This document shows, one piece after another, positions 1-7,753 of a stretch of DNA of 64,000 bases; the first letter of the stretch is position 1, and each line of letters starts with the position of its first letter. The stretch is from Curvibacter sp. AEP1-3 (lineage in GTDB: Bacteria; Pseudomonadota; Gammaproteobacteria; Burkholderiales; Burkholderiaceae_C), in contig NZ_CP015698.1 in the NCBI RefSeq assembly GCF_002163715.1, forward strand, positions 2,892,201 through 2,956,200. The letters run 5' to 3'. A model generated the notes under the pieces. The model was not told the origin of the DNA and made no database searches. It saw only the letters and a list, made by a program, of their open reading frames with translations. Both the position numbers and the translations under genes were made by a program.

Positions 1-585
1 GGCTACCGCGTGAAGTTGCTGGGCATAGCCAAGCGGCGGGGCAATGCACTGGAGCTGCGCGTGCACCCCACGCTCTTGCCTGCCGACCACCTGCTGGCCC
101 AAGTGCACGGCAGCATGAATGCGGTCATGGTCAAGAGCGATGCGGCGGGCATCACCCTGTACTACGGCGCTGGTGCGGGGGCTGAGCAAACCGGCTCAGC
201 CGTCATTGCCGATCTGGTGGACCTGGCCCGCAGCGCCAGCCTGCCACCGGCGCAACGTGTGCCCGCGCTCGGTTTTCAGAGCGGTGCACTGTTGGCCATG
301 CCGGTGGTGGCGGCTGACGATGTGCCAAGCGCCTTCTATGTGCGGCTGGATCTGAGCCGCCCTGATGCCACCGTGCCGCGCGTGCTGCAAGCGCTGGCTT
401 TGGCTGGTGTGCAGGTGCAGCGCATGGAGGTACTGCCCCACCCGGCTGATGCGGTGCAACCCTGCCTGGTGCTGCTCACCCAGCCACTGGCTTTTCGCGA
501 TTTGCGCCCGGCGCTTCAAGCGGTTGAGGCCTGGCCCGAAGTGCTGGGTTATGCGAATGTGCTGCGGGTGGAAAGCTTGGTTTAG
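1..585 (+). CDS. hom: homoserine dehydrogenase, C-terminal part (5' partial)
   Basis: The frame is open from the first base of the window, so the start and the NAD-binding domain lie upstream. What remains is the end of the catalytic domain (KLLGIAKR, then VHPTLLP and NAVMVKSD, typical of the homoserine dehydrogenase dimer/catalytic region) followed by a C-terminal ACT-type regulatory domain from about residue 95. The enzyme reduces aspartate semialdehyde to homoserine on the way to threonine and methionine, and the ACT domain normally carries threonine feedback inhibition. An interspersed palindromic repeat starts six bases after the stop. The family call is firm; the symbol follows from the family. 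Confidence 0.9.
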   Translation, partial: GYRVKLLGIAKRRGNALELRVHPTLLPADHLLAQVHGSMNAVMVKSDAAGITLYYGAGAGAEQTGSAVIADLVDLARSASLPPAQRVPALGFQSGALLAMPVVAADDVPSAFYVRLDLSRPDATVPRVLQALALAGVQVQRMEVLPHPADAVQPCLVLLTQPLAFRDLRPALQAVEAWPEVLGYANVLRVESLV

Positions 586-590
586 GCATC

Positions 591-646
591 AAATAGGCTG
601 CTGGCGCCCGTTGAATATGCGTGGGCAGCTCCTGAAACCATAGCGG
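591..646 (+). repeat. interspersed palindromic repeat, copy 1
   Basis: This is a diverged copy of a roughly 55 bp element found several times in the window. It starts with AAATAGGCTGCT and has a stem built from GCTGCTAGCGC and GCGCSAGCAGC around a short loop, followed by an A-rich tail ending in ATAGC. It sits just past the hom stop codon and before the convergent MarR gene. Confidence 0.7.
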
Positions 647-667
647 ATAGCAGGCTCAGCAGTGGCG

Positions 668-1147
668 TCAGGCCTCGCTGCTCAGCCCATTCAGCTGCGC
701 TCGCACGCTGTGAAGCATGCGGTTCAGTTGCGCGCTGTCTTCCGGGCTCAGGTGCCCCATCAGGTCTTGGGCCACTTGCGCTTCCAACGCGCTGAACCAG
801 GCGCTGCGCGTTGCCCCCTCTGGTGTCAGGTACAGGCGCCAGACCCGGCGGTCGCGCTCGTCGGTGCTGCGGCTGAGCAGGCCGTGGTCTTCCAGGTCGC
901 GGATCAGGCGGGCCATCTGGCCCTTGTCGCGGCCCAGCGCCTGCACCAGGGCTTGCTGTGGTGCACCGGGCTGCTGTTGACACAGGCACAGCGCGTGCAT
1001 GTGCAAGGGCCCCAAGCCCGCCAGGGTGGTGTCCTGCATGCGCGCCTTGAGCAACTGCTGCGCCTGCCCGGAGATCGTCATCAGCGCCACGAAGCCGGAA
1101 ACGGCGGGATCGTCCACAGGGCTGGACGAGGAGTTGGAAGCGGCCAT
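668..1147 (-). CDS. MarR-family transcriptional regulator
   Basis: A 159-residue protein with the size and layout of MarR repressors. A winged helix-turn-helix lies at about residues 55-120, with QALVQALGRDKGQMARLIRDL as recognition region and a DRRVWRLYLTPEG wing; the flanking helices form the dimer interface. It is transcribed away from a DUF2798 membrane protein gene. The shared 70 bp gap carries two identical-arm palindromes that overlap a strong promoter for the neighbour, so it very likely represses that gene and perhaps itself. The inducing ligand cannot be told from the sequence. Confidence 0.88.
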   Translation of the reverse strand: MAASNSSSSPVDDPAVSGFVALMTISGQAQQLLKARMQDTTLAGLGPLHMHALCLCQQQPGAPQQALVQALGRDKGQMARLIRDLEDHGLLSRSTDERDRRVWRLYLTPEGATRSAWFSALEAQVAQDLMGHLSPEDSAQLNRMLHSVRAQLNGLSSEA

Positions 1148-1158
1148 AGGATTAGATG

Positions 1159-1173
1159 GTTGACAAGTTCAAC
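1159..1173. promoter_or_regulatory. MarR operator candidate, site 1
   Basis: A 15 bp inverted repeat with arms GTTGA and TCAAC around CAAGT. It covers the -35 hexamer TTGACA (1160-1165) of the rightward promoter. The same arms recur at 1190-1204 with centres 31 bp apart, close to three helical turns, which suits two dimers on one DNA face. Confidence 0.7.
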
Positions 1174-1189
1174 CAATATTTTCTATAAT
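1160..1189 (+). promoter_or_regulatory. sigma-70 promoter of the DUF2798 gene
   Basis: Consensus TTGACA (1160-1165) and TATAAT (1184-1189) are separated by 18 bp, so transcription should start near 1196, about 20 bases before the ATG at 1218. Two palindromes overlap the -35 and lie just after the -10, which predicts repression by occlusion. Confidence 0.75.
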
Positions 1190-1204
1190 GTTGATATTGT
1201 CAAC
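1190..1204. promoter_or_regulatory. MarR operator candidate, site 2
   Basis: The second inverted repeat has the same arms GTTGA and TCAAC, here around TATTG. It lies immediately downstream of the -10 box and over the expected transcription start of the DUF2798 gene. Confidence 0.7.
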
Positions 1205-1217
1205 TATCAACGAATCC

Positions 1218-1673
1218 ATGCCAACACCCGCAATCAAAAAACTCTTCCCCGGCATCTTCATCCTGCCCACCGTGGCCCTGTTGCTCAGCGCCTTCATGAC
1301 TTGGGCCAACGCACAAGCCGGTACGCCATTTCTGCCCACATGGGCGCGCAACTTCGCCACCAGCATCGTCTTTCTGCCCGTGATCCTGATGGGCATGGTT
1401 CAGATCGAAAAGTTGCTGGCCCGCATAGCTCCCCAGCTGCAGGGCAACATGCTCAAACTGGTGGTGTCCTTGTTGGGCGCTTTGTTCATTGAGAGCTTGT
1501 TGGCTGCAGTCATCGCCGTCATCAGCAACCCGCTGGACGCCAGCTGGTTCGGCTTCTGGTGGCGCGCCTTCAGCCGCTCGCTGCCCGTCGGCTTACTGGT
1601 GGGCCTGTTCATGGGCTTCTACATGAAGCCCAAAATCGAAGAGATGAAAGCCCGCGCCGCAGCAGCAGCCTGA
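1218..1673 (+). CDS. DUF2798-family membrane protein
   Basis: A small membrane protein of 151 residues from the ATG at 1218, chosen because an earlier in-frame start would lie inside the operator and upstream of the predicted transcript. Hydrophobic segments occur at about residues 10-27, 42-60, 70-95 and 110-135, ending in a lysine-rich cytoplasmic tail and an alanine run. The pattern fits the DUF2798 family, whose function is not established. It is divergent from a MarR regulator and has a near-consensus promoter under two operator sites, so it is likely inducible, possibly in response to a toxic small molecule (inference). Confidence 0.75.
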   Translation: MPTPAIKKLFPGIFILPTVALLLSAFMTWANAQAGTPFLPTWARNFATSIVFLPVILMGMVQIEKLLARIAPQLQGNMLKLVVSLLGALFIESLLAAVIAVISNPLDASWFGFWWRAFSRSLPVGLLVGLFMGFYMKPKIEEMKARAAAAA

Positions 1674-1763
1674 CCGGCCGGGCTACCGGCGCCAATACCC
1701 CCACGCTGCTCTCAGTCGTGTGAACTGCCCACAATACCGCGCAACACACACGAAGGAGCAAGC

Positions 1764-2465
1764 ATGGGAACCATGGTCACATTCACCCGCCCCGATGGCA
1801 AAACCGTACAGGGCTACCTGGCCGAACCAACAGCGCCACAGTCAACCAGCAACCCACCTGCCGTCGTCGTCATCCAGGAATGGTGGGGCCTGAACGACCA
1901 GATCAAAGGCGTGGCCGACCGCCTGGCCACAGCCGGCTATCAGGCCCTGGTGCCAGACCTCTACCGCGGCAAAGCCACCGTCGAGGCCGAAGAAGCCCAC
2001 CACCTCATGACCGGTCTGGACTTCGGCGACGCCGCCAGCCAGGACATACGCGGTGCGGTGCAGTTCCTCAAAGCCCGTGCCCCCAAGGTCGGCCTCACCG
2101 GCTTTTGCATGGGCGGCGCGCTCACCCTGCTGGGAGCAACGCAAGCCCCTGAGCTCGATGCCGCCGCCGTCTGGTACGGCTGCCCGCCGCTGGACTACAT
2201 CGATGCCAGCAAAATCAAAGCGCCCCTGCTCGGCCACTGGGCCACGCAAGACGAGTTCTTCAAAATTGATGTGGTCGATGGCCTAGAAGCCAAGCTCACC
2301 GCCGCTGGCGTGAGCTACGAGTTCCACCGCTACCTGGCCCATCACGCCTTCGCCAACGAGACAGCCGTCGGCACGCACCGCACTCCTGCCACGCAGTACG
2401 ACCCTGTCTGGGCCCAACAAGCGTGGGACCGTACCCTGCGCTTCTTCGGCAAGCACCTGGGTTGA
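1764..2465 (+). CDS. dienelactone hydrolase family protein
   Basis: A 233-residue alpha/beta hydrolase with a good ribosome site (AAGGAG) ahead of the ATG. The nucleophile elbow is GFCMGG, with cysteine instead of serine, as in dienelactone hydrolase. EWWGL near residue 38 supplies the conserved Glu, and the His of the triad lies in HHAFAN near residue 195. Family members hydrolyse dienelactones in chlorocatechol breakdown, but many homologues, like this one without neighbouring catechol genes, act on unknown esters or lactones. It is a cytoplasmic, single-gene unit that converges on the transglutaminase-like gene downstream. Confidence 0.88.
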   Translation: MGTMVTFTRPDGKTVQGYLAEPTAPQSTSNPPAVVVIQEWWGLNDQIKGVADRLATAGYQALVPDLYRGKATVEAEEAHHLMTGLDFGDAASQDIRGAVQFLKARAPKVGLTGFCMGGALTLLGATQAPELDAAAVWYGCPPLDYIDASKIKAPLLGHWATQDEFFKIDVVDGLEAKLTAAGVSYEFHRYLAHHAFANETAVGTHRTPATQYDPVWAQQAWDRTLRFFGKHLG

Positions 2466-2512
2466 AGTTACTGCTTCCCTTGTGCCTGCTCAGCGTACGC
2501 GGAGGTAGTGGG

Positions 2513-4402
2513 TCAACGAATTTGGCGCTGATAGAGAATCTGGGTGCGGAGGTTCTCAGCTGCCGGGAGAGCTTGCTTTTGCAATTCGGCCGCCATCTCA
2601 GCAGAGCAAATGCTTACCGGCGTTTTGTCCTGTACCGAGCGTTCGACATGGACTCCCGATTTGTTGCGCTGGTATTTGGCTGTGTAGTCAAACACCGCAG
2701 AGCGGACCTTGGCAGAGGGCGGCAAAGAAACAAACTTGATGCCAGGAGCCAGGGTAATGTCATAGGTCTCGTAGCTGGAAAAGCCATGGCAGGAGTGGCG
2801 TCGATTCGGCTCGATACGTCCCTTGATGTTCGCAAACCCCATAACCGGTAGAGGGGTCGAAACAACGGGCGTCAGGACAAGCGCACCCGACGCGCCGCCT
2901 TCCAGCAGATTGGACACTTCGAAATTCAGGCGGAAGCTGTATTGGTCCGACAAACCCGTGGTGTCTCCCTTGAAAAGATTGCCCTTACCTTTCAGTCCAT
3001 AACTCCCCAAAGCACGCTTCACAAACTCACGTTCCGCGTCATTGTCCAGATCCCGCATGTAGGCGCGTGCATCGGCGGCATACAAGCCACGCAAAGCCAC
3101 TTCGAGCTCGCCCGATGTGCTGCCGTCCTTCTCGATACGCTGTTTGACAAACACACGTTGTTCAGATTTTTGGTATTGCTGGTCCGGAGTTTTGCCAATG
3201 GCGTTGGCGCGGCCTACGTGAATCACAGGCTTGGCGTAGCTCCCCCAAGGCAAGTACCCAAAAGGCACGTCTTTGGCAGTGGCGTCCACGTACTGATTGA
3301 GTTCAGGCAGATAGTTCATGACGTGGTTGACCTGGGACACCACCGGGGTCTTGGTCAGGTCATACAGCCCGCCGGAATTGATCAGCACTTGCTCGCTGCG
3401 AATCTCGGCAGCGGCAAGCAGCGCCTGCAGCAACGTTGCATGGTCTTTGCAGTCGCCCATCTTGTTGTCCAGCACCACATCCAGATCACGGGGCACCACA
3501 GCACCCACGCCAATGCAGTTGCCGCCATAGGTAATGTTGCGCGACACCCATTCGTACAACAGTCGGGCACGCTCTGCAGTTTTCTTTTCATCGCCGACGA
3601 TGGATTGCATCAGCTCCCGGATGCGTGGAGTCGGCTCCGCTTTGGGTAGCGCCCGGTCACCATAGGCCTTTGCAATAGCCTCGTAACTGTCGAAGGTCGA
3701 AACCACCACAGAGGGGCTCTCGTCAATGCGCCAAATACCTTCGTCGCTCTCGTCCCAGCGCATGGGCACCGGGTTGACATAGCGCCATTGCCACGTGCGC
3801 ATGTCGCCGTCTTCCACTACAGGCATCTGCTGGACCTGGTGGGATTCCATATGGAGCCGCAAGCTCTTGGGTGCACGCAGAGTGATTTGTGCATCTTGGT
3901 ATTCGCTGTAGGCAGAAAAGCCTTGCGACATGGAGAAATGGCCAGGAAAAATGGGTTCCTTGTCTGCAATGGCATAGCGAATGCCCACCGAGTCGCCCAC
4001 CGCCAGGTCAGGAAAGACGACCGACAGGCTGGTGCGGTCCGAAAACATGGGAGAAGCACCACTGCGGCCCTGGTTGGTGGTCTTCTGGAAATTGGTGGCC
4101 GGCACTTCAATCTTGCGGCCATCCTTTTTGAGCGTATAGGCCTCCAGAATCTCGCCCGTCTGAATGCTGGTGCTGAAAGAGAACGAATACGACTTCATGC
4201 TCTCCAGCGCACGCGATTGCAACACCTGGTATAGCGACTCAAAAGTTTGGGTAGATCGACCATCGGCTGCAAGGTCGTAGCGCAGGTGCCATTTCTTCGA
4301 GACAACCGGGGCTTTATCGCTGTCAGCTGCCTGGGCCCAAACGCCCTGCAAACCCGCAATGCCCATCGCGGCAACAAGGGCCGCATATCGAACGAATCTC
4401 AT
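2513..4402 (-). CDS. DUF3857 and transglutaminase-like domain protein, exported
   Basis: A 629-residue protein. I place the start at the ATG at 4402, which is preceded by GGGAG and opens a clear signal peptide (MRFVRYAALVAAMG to VWAQA); the open frame continues upstream without coding character. The N-terminal half resembles DUF3857 and the middle is a transglutaminase-like cysteine protease fold, with the catalytic Cys in MGDCKDHATLL, His in QVNHVMNYL and Asp in YVDATAKD. The C-terminal part is a beta-rich DUF3858-like region. Such proteins are exported and of unknown substrate. It ends convergently 47 bp from the dienelactone hydrolase gene, and the next gene upstream is an unrelated MocR regulator. 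Confidence 0.85.
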   Translation of the reverse strand: MRFVRYAALVAAMGIAGLQGVWAQAADSDKAPVVSKKWHLRYDLAADGRSTQTFESLYQVLQSRALESMKSYSFSFSTSIQTGEILEAYTLKKDGRKIEVPATNFQKTTNQGRSGASPMFSDRTSLSVVFPDLAVGDSVGIRYAIADKEPIFPGHFSMSQGFSAYSEYQDAQITLRAPKSLRLHMESHQVQQMPVVEDGDMRTWQWRYVNPVPMRWDESDEGIWRIDESPSVVVSTFDSYEAIAKAYGDRALPKAEPTPRIRELMQSIVGDEKKTAERARLLYEWVSRNITYGGNCIGVGAVVPRDLDVVLDNKMGDCKDHATLLQALLAAAEIRSEQVLINSGGLYDLTKTPVVSQVNHVMNYLPELNQYVDATAKDVPFGYLPWGSYAKPVIHVGRANAIGKTPDQQYQKSEQRVFVKQRIEKDGSTSGELEVALRGLYAADARAYMRDLDNDAEREFVKRALGSYGLKGKGNLFKGDTTGLSDQYSFRLNFEVSNLLEGGASGALVLTPVVSTPLPVMGFANIKGRIEPNRRHSCHGFSSYETYDITLAPGIKFVSLPPSAKVRSAVFDYTAKYQRNKSGVHVERSVQDKTPVSICSAEMAAELQKQALPAAENLRTQILYQRQIR

Positions 4403-4472
4403 GTTGTTTACTCCCTTTGATGACCCCGGGGAAGTCCCGAAAAACTGGTCGTGAACATCATATCCAAGGAAT

Positions 4473-5930
4473 CTAGCGCGACTGTCGCACCACCTCAGCC
4501 AGCTGCCCCACCAGCTTGGGCATCTGCTCCACCGGCACTTGCGCGTAGCCCAGCAAAAAGCCGCGCCAGGGCTGCACGCGCTGGCCAATGGCTTGGGGGC
4601 TCAGGGCGGGGGCGACCACGCCCATTGAGAGGAGTTGCTTGCTCATGGCGGCGTCGTCCGCTTGGGGGTTGCGCAGGCGCAAGGCCAGGTGCATGCCGGC
4701 CGAGCCACCGTACACATCGGCCACATCGCCCAGTTGCAGCAACAGCGCGGCCACCAGCGCGTCGCGCCGCTGGCGGTAGAGGCGGCGCATGCGCCGAAGG
4801 TGCAGGCTGAACTGCCCGCTCTGCATAAACTCGGCCAGCGCCAGTTGATCCGCCGCGCGCCCGCGTGGCGCAGTGCGGGCCAGCAGGGCACTTAGCGGCT
4901 CCACCAGCGCAGCCGGCACCACCACAAAGCCCAGCCGCAGTGCCGGAAACATGGTTTTGCTGAATGTACCCAGGTAGAGCACCGGCGCATCCACCTCCAA
5001 GCCCTGCATGCACGAGAGCGGCGGCCCGTCGTGGCGGAACTCGCTGTCGTAGTCGTCTTCAATGATCAAGGCCTGCGCCGCACGCGCGTTGGCAATCAAG
5101 TCCAGGCGCCGCTGCAGGCTCATCACGCTGCCGGTGGGGTACTGGTGCGAGGGTGTCACGTAAATCAGTTTGGGCGGGTGGCGCTGCCAGTCGGCGGCAG
5201 TGGGTGCCATCCCCTCGCCATCCACCACGATGCCCATGGGCTTGAGCTGGGCAGCCTTGAAGGCGGCCAACGCTCCCAGGTAGCCAGGGCTCTCTATCCA
5301 CACCTTGTCGCCCGCATCGGCAAAGGCCTGGGCGCACAGGTCCAGGCTGTTTTGCGTGCCATCGGTAATGAACACTTGGCTCGCATCCAGCCGCGCACCA
5401 CGGGCCACGCGCAGGTGGTTGGCAATGGCTTCGCGCAGCGCGGGCTCGCCGGTGTGGGGCGCGTAGTTCAGTTGCTCGGTGCGCAGGCTCTTCCAGGCGC
5501 GGTCCATCAGGCGCCGCCATAGCGTGGCCGGGAATTCCTTGAGCGCCGGCACGCCAGGCGCAAAGGCAGCCGGCGTCTCCGGTGCATCGCGCGTGGGCAC
5601 GGCCAGTGCGCGGCGCGACAGGCCCACACGCAGCGGTGTGGCCGCAGGCGCCGGCAGGGCTGTGCGTGCTGCGGCGCCTGCTACCACCGTGCCACGCCGG
5701 TCGGGCACCACAAAGCCTTCGGTAGCTAGCTGGTCGTAGGCGTAGAGCACCGTGTTGCGCGACACGCCCAGTTCGTTTGCCAGCGTGCGCGTAGCCGGCA
5801 GACGCGCACCACCGCCCAGCGTGCCGCTGCGGATGGCACTGCGCAGGCACTCGTGCAACTGCCGCTGGCGCGACCAGCGGGCATGCGCCGGCAAAGCGGT
5901 GTATTTGGAGAACAGCAGTTGGTAGTCCAC
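4473..5930 (-). CDS. MocR/PdxR-type regulator (GntR HTH plus aminotransferase domain)
   Basis: A 485-residue protein with an N-terminal GntR winged helix (about residues 15-80, GARLPATRTLANELGVSRNT) joined to a fold-type I aminotransferase domain that keeps the PLP lysine in GTFSKTMFPALRLGF and the YDSEFR motif. The start is GTG, with AAGGA just upstream. MocR proteins bind PLP and usually control a divergent gene. Here that gene encodes an FMN-binding, pyridoxamine-oxidase-fold protein, which suggests a link to B6 or flavin chemistry, but the true effector is unknown. The C-terminal end (EVVRQSR) is complete. Confidence 0.9.
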   Translation of the reverse strand: MDYQLLFSKYTALPAHARWSRQRQLHECLRSAIRSGTLGGGARLPATRTLANELGVSRNTVLYAYDQLATEGFVVPDRRGTVVAGAAARTALPAPAATPLRVGLSRRALAVPTRDAPETPAAFAPGVPALKEFPATLWRRLMDRAWKSLRTEQLNYAPHTGEPALREAIANHLRVARGARLDASQVFITDGTQNSLDLCAQAFADAGDKVWIESPGYLGALAAFKAAQLKPMGIVVDGEGMAPTAADWQRHPPKLIYVTPSHQYPTGSVMSLQRRLDLIANARAAQALIIEDDYDSEFRHDGPPLSCMQGLEVDAPVLYLGTFSKTMFPALRLGFVVVPAALVEPLSALLARTAPRGRAADQLALAEFMQSGQFSLHLRRMRRLYRQRRDALVAALLLQLGDVADVYGGSAGMHLALRLRNPQADDAAMSKQLLSMGVVAPALSPQAIGQRVQPWRGFLLGYAQVPVEQMPKLVGQLAEVVRQSR

Positions 5931-5948
5931 AGCAGGTCCTTCTATTCA

Positions 5949-5992
5949 TGGCACCAAAAAATAGTGCAGTCGTGGATCTTAATTTGGAACCA
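5949..5992. promoter_or_regulatory. candidate MocR binding region (direct repeats)
   Basis: The 112 bp gap between the divergent MocR and FMN-binding genes contains two direct repeats of the form TGGNACCA followed by an A-run, at 5949-5956 and 5985-5992, with 36 bp between their starts. MocR regulators commonly recognise direct repeats in the shared promoter region. The assignment is inferred from position and repetition. Confidence 0.4.
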
Positions 5993-6042
5993 CAAAAAAC
6001 CTACATTGTGTTCACCTACCGCGCACTATCAACCAACACACC

Positions 6043-6693
6043 ATGACTGCACCCACCCACCAGCCCGCCCCACCCAGCGACCGCACCCGCATCCGCCGCA
6101 TTGCCGAAAACGCTGATTACCACCGCAGCACCCTGCACGCCGTGCTGGACGCGGCCTATGTGTGCCACGTCGCGTTTGTGGACGACAAAGGCACCCACTG
6201 CATCCCCACCGCCTGCTGGCGCGAGGGCGAGCACCTTTACATTCATGGCTCCAACGGCGGGCGGCTCATCAAGCTGCTGGCCAAGGGCACCCAAGCCTGC
6301 GTGACGGTGACGCACATCGACGGCCTGGTGCTCGCGCGCTCGGCGTTTAACCATTCGATGAACTACCGCTCGGCCATGGTGTACGGCCACTTTGAAAAGG
6401 TGGACGACAAGGCCGCCGCGCTGGACACCTTCATGCGCCACCTGGCCCCAGGCCGCGAGCAGCAAGCCCGCCCCGGCAACGCCAAAGAGCTGGCCGCCAC
6501 CACGGTGATGCGCATCAGCCTGGAAGAGGCCGCCTGCAAAGTGCGCAGCGGTGGCCCGAATGACGACGCTGAAGATCTGAACCTGCCGGTGTGGGCCGGC
6601 GTGCTACCCATGCGCAGCCAACGCACAGCTCCGGTGCCCGACGCGCTGAGCAGCGCGCCCGCACCGGACTACGTGCAACACTGGGCTAACTAG
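6043..6693 (+). CDS. pyridoxamine 5'-phosphate oxidase-fold FMN-binding protein
   Basis: A 216-residue protein with the split-barrel FMN-binding fold. It begins RIRRIAENADY, followed by CHVAFVDDKGTHCIPTAC and EHLYIHGSNGGRLIK, which match NimA/PNPOx-like proteins that bind flavin as dimers. It lacks the features needed to call it PdxH. It is divergent from a MocR regulator and is its likely target. NimA-like relatives reduce nitroimidazoles and others bind heme or cofactor F420, so the substrate is open. A copy of the interspersed repeat lies 12 bp beyond its stop. Confidence 0.82.
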   Translation: MTAPTHQPAPPSDRTRIRRIAENADYHRSTLHAVLDAAYVCHVAFVDDKGTHCIPTACWREGEHLYIHGSNGGRLIKLLAKGTQACVTVTHIDGLVLARSAFNHSMNYRSAMVYGHFEKVDDKAAALDTFMRHLAPGREQQARPGNAKELAATTVMRISLEEAACKVRSGGPNDDAEDLNLPVWAGVLPMRSQRTAPVPDALSSAPAPDYVQHWAN

Positions 6694-6705
6694 ACTTTAG
6701 AAGCC

Positions 6706-6761
6706 AAATAGGCTGCTAGCGCTCATGAAATGTGCGCCAGCAGCTATAAAAAAAGTAGCGC
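6706..6761 (+). repeat. interspersed palindromic repeat, copy 2
   Basis: A well conserved copy (AAATAGGCTGCTAGCGCTC, then GTGCGCCAGCAGCTA and an A-rich tail) fills the gap between two convergent genes and abuts the stop codon of the VOC gene at 6762. Confidence 0.8.
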
Positions 6762-7157
6762 TTACACCTTGGGCGGACGGTGCAAGGCGCAGAGCTTGTT
6801 GCCGTCCGGGTCGCGCAGGTAGGCCAGGTAGAGCTTGCCTACCGAGCCCTCGCGCCAGCCGGGCGGGTCTTCGCAGGTGGTGCCGCCGTTGGCTATGCCG
6901 GCGGCATGAAACGCAGCCGCCTGCTCGGGCGAATCCATGGTGAAGCCGATCGTGCCGCCGTTCGCTGCGCAAGCAGGCTGGCCATTGAGCGGCTGGGTAA
7001 TGCCGAAGCTGCCGGTGGGCGTGCGGTAGAAGTAGCGGTCCACCACGCCGTTGTTGTTGTGGATGCCGGGCTTGATGCCCAAGGTGGCCAACAGGGCGTC
7101 GTAAAACCGCTTGGACGCTTCGATGTCGTTAACACCAACAATGACGTGGCTGAACAT
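6762..7157 (-). CDS. VOC family protein (glyoxalase/bleomycin-resistance fold)
   Basis: 131 residues beginning MFSHVIVGVNDIEASKRFYD, the standard opening of vicinal-oxygen-chelate proteins, and ending with DPDGNKLCALH, which supplies the usual final metal ligand region. The start is supported by GGAG eight bases upstream. VOC proteins coordinate a divalent metal and act as lyases, dioxygenases or antibiotic-binding proteins. No neighbour points to a substrate, so the function stays general. It is a single-gene unit. Confidence 0.85.
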   Translation of the reverse strand: MFSHVIVGVNDIEASKRFYDALLATLGIKPGIHNNNGVVDRYFYRTPTGSFGITQPLNGQPACAANGGTIGFTMDSPEQAAAFHAAGIANGGTTCEDPPGWREGSVGKLYLAYLRDPDGNKLCALHRPPKV

Positions 7158-7212
7158 GGGGACTCCTCGTTGTTAGAGCCGCCATGGTAGAGCGTCAGGG
7201 CAGGCGAGCTTG

Positions 7213-7305
7213 TCAATTCAGCGACGGTTCGCTGCGCAGCCGCTCAGTGTCCAGGTCAACAAAGGCCCGCACCCGCTGCGCGCCGGGCAATCGGCCTGAA
7301 CGCGC
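7213..7305 (-). pseudogene. possible remnant of a LysR regulator C-terminus
   Basis: In the short gap after the small membrane gene, one minus-strand frame ends with RRAFVDL-like text: AQRVRAFVDLDTERLRSEP, the kind of sequence that closes many LysR-family regulators. No helix-turn-helix or effector domain precedes it, because the adjacent gene occupies that place in another frame. It is best read as a leftover tail, perhaps of a gene deleted when the neighbour was joined, but chance resemblance is possible. Confidence 0.35.
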
Positions 7306-7331
7306 GGTGTGCCTGCATCTGCCGGATGAGC

Positions 7332-7625
7332 TCACTCCGCCACCCGCTTCTTGGCGGTAATGAAGTACAGCAGTGGCCCGAACGAACCCACCGCCAGGCT
7401 GAACACCGCCCAGGGTACAAACGGGCGGCCGTTGGCTTGCGCATCGCGCCGCATGAATACCAGCAGCAGGCACATGGTGATCACCAGGTCGGCAAATATC
7501 TGCCAGCTGGCCGGGTCGCGGGTGTAAAACGCCAGCCACGCAAACAGCCCGCCGTAGTGCAGCAGCGTGTAGCCGGTCAGGGCACCAAAAACAACGAGTA
7601 CGAAGATCAACACAGCCTTGTTCAT
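7332..7625 (-). CDS. small membrane protein, DUF2834-like
   Basis: A 97-residue protein from the ATG at 7625 (MNKAVLIF), chosen over an upstream start because it opens directly on a transmembrane helix. Three hydrophobic segments are visible at about residues 3-23, 41-58 and 68-88, and it ends in a basic tail (TAKKRVAE). The layout resembles DUF2834 proteins, which are of unknown role. It is divergent from the XRE-type regulator downstream, and their shared 128 bp gap carries a perfect palindrome, so it may be a regulatory target. Confidence 0.65.
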   Translation of the reverse strand: MNKAVLIFVLVVFGALTGYTLLHYGGLFAWLAFYTRDPASWQIFADLVITMCLLLVFMRRDAQANGRPFVPWAVFSLAVGSFGPLLYFITAKKRVAE

Positions 7626-7700
7626 GAGAAATCCTTGTGAGTCATGGTGTCGGCAACCATTGCAGACGGAGCCCAAGTTTGCGCAGCGCCCTGCATGCGC

Positions 7701-7723
7701 GCAATTACGTCGCAGGTAATTGC
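7701..7723. promoter_or_regulatory. palindromic operator candidate
   Basis: A perfect inverted repeat has arms GCAATTAC and GTAATTGC around a 7 bp spacer. It lies 30 bp before the XRE-type regulator and about 75 bp before the divergent membrane protein gene, as expected for an autoregulatory site controlling both. Confidence 0.55.
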
Positions 7724-7753
7724 GAAAGCGCAGCGCTGTGATTCAATGCCCGC

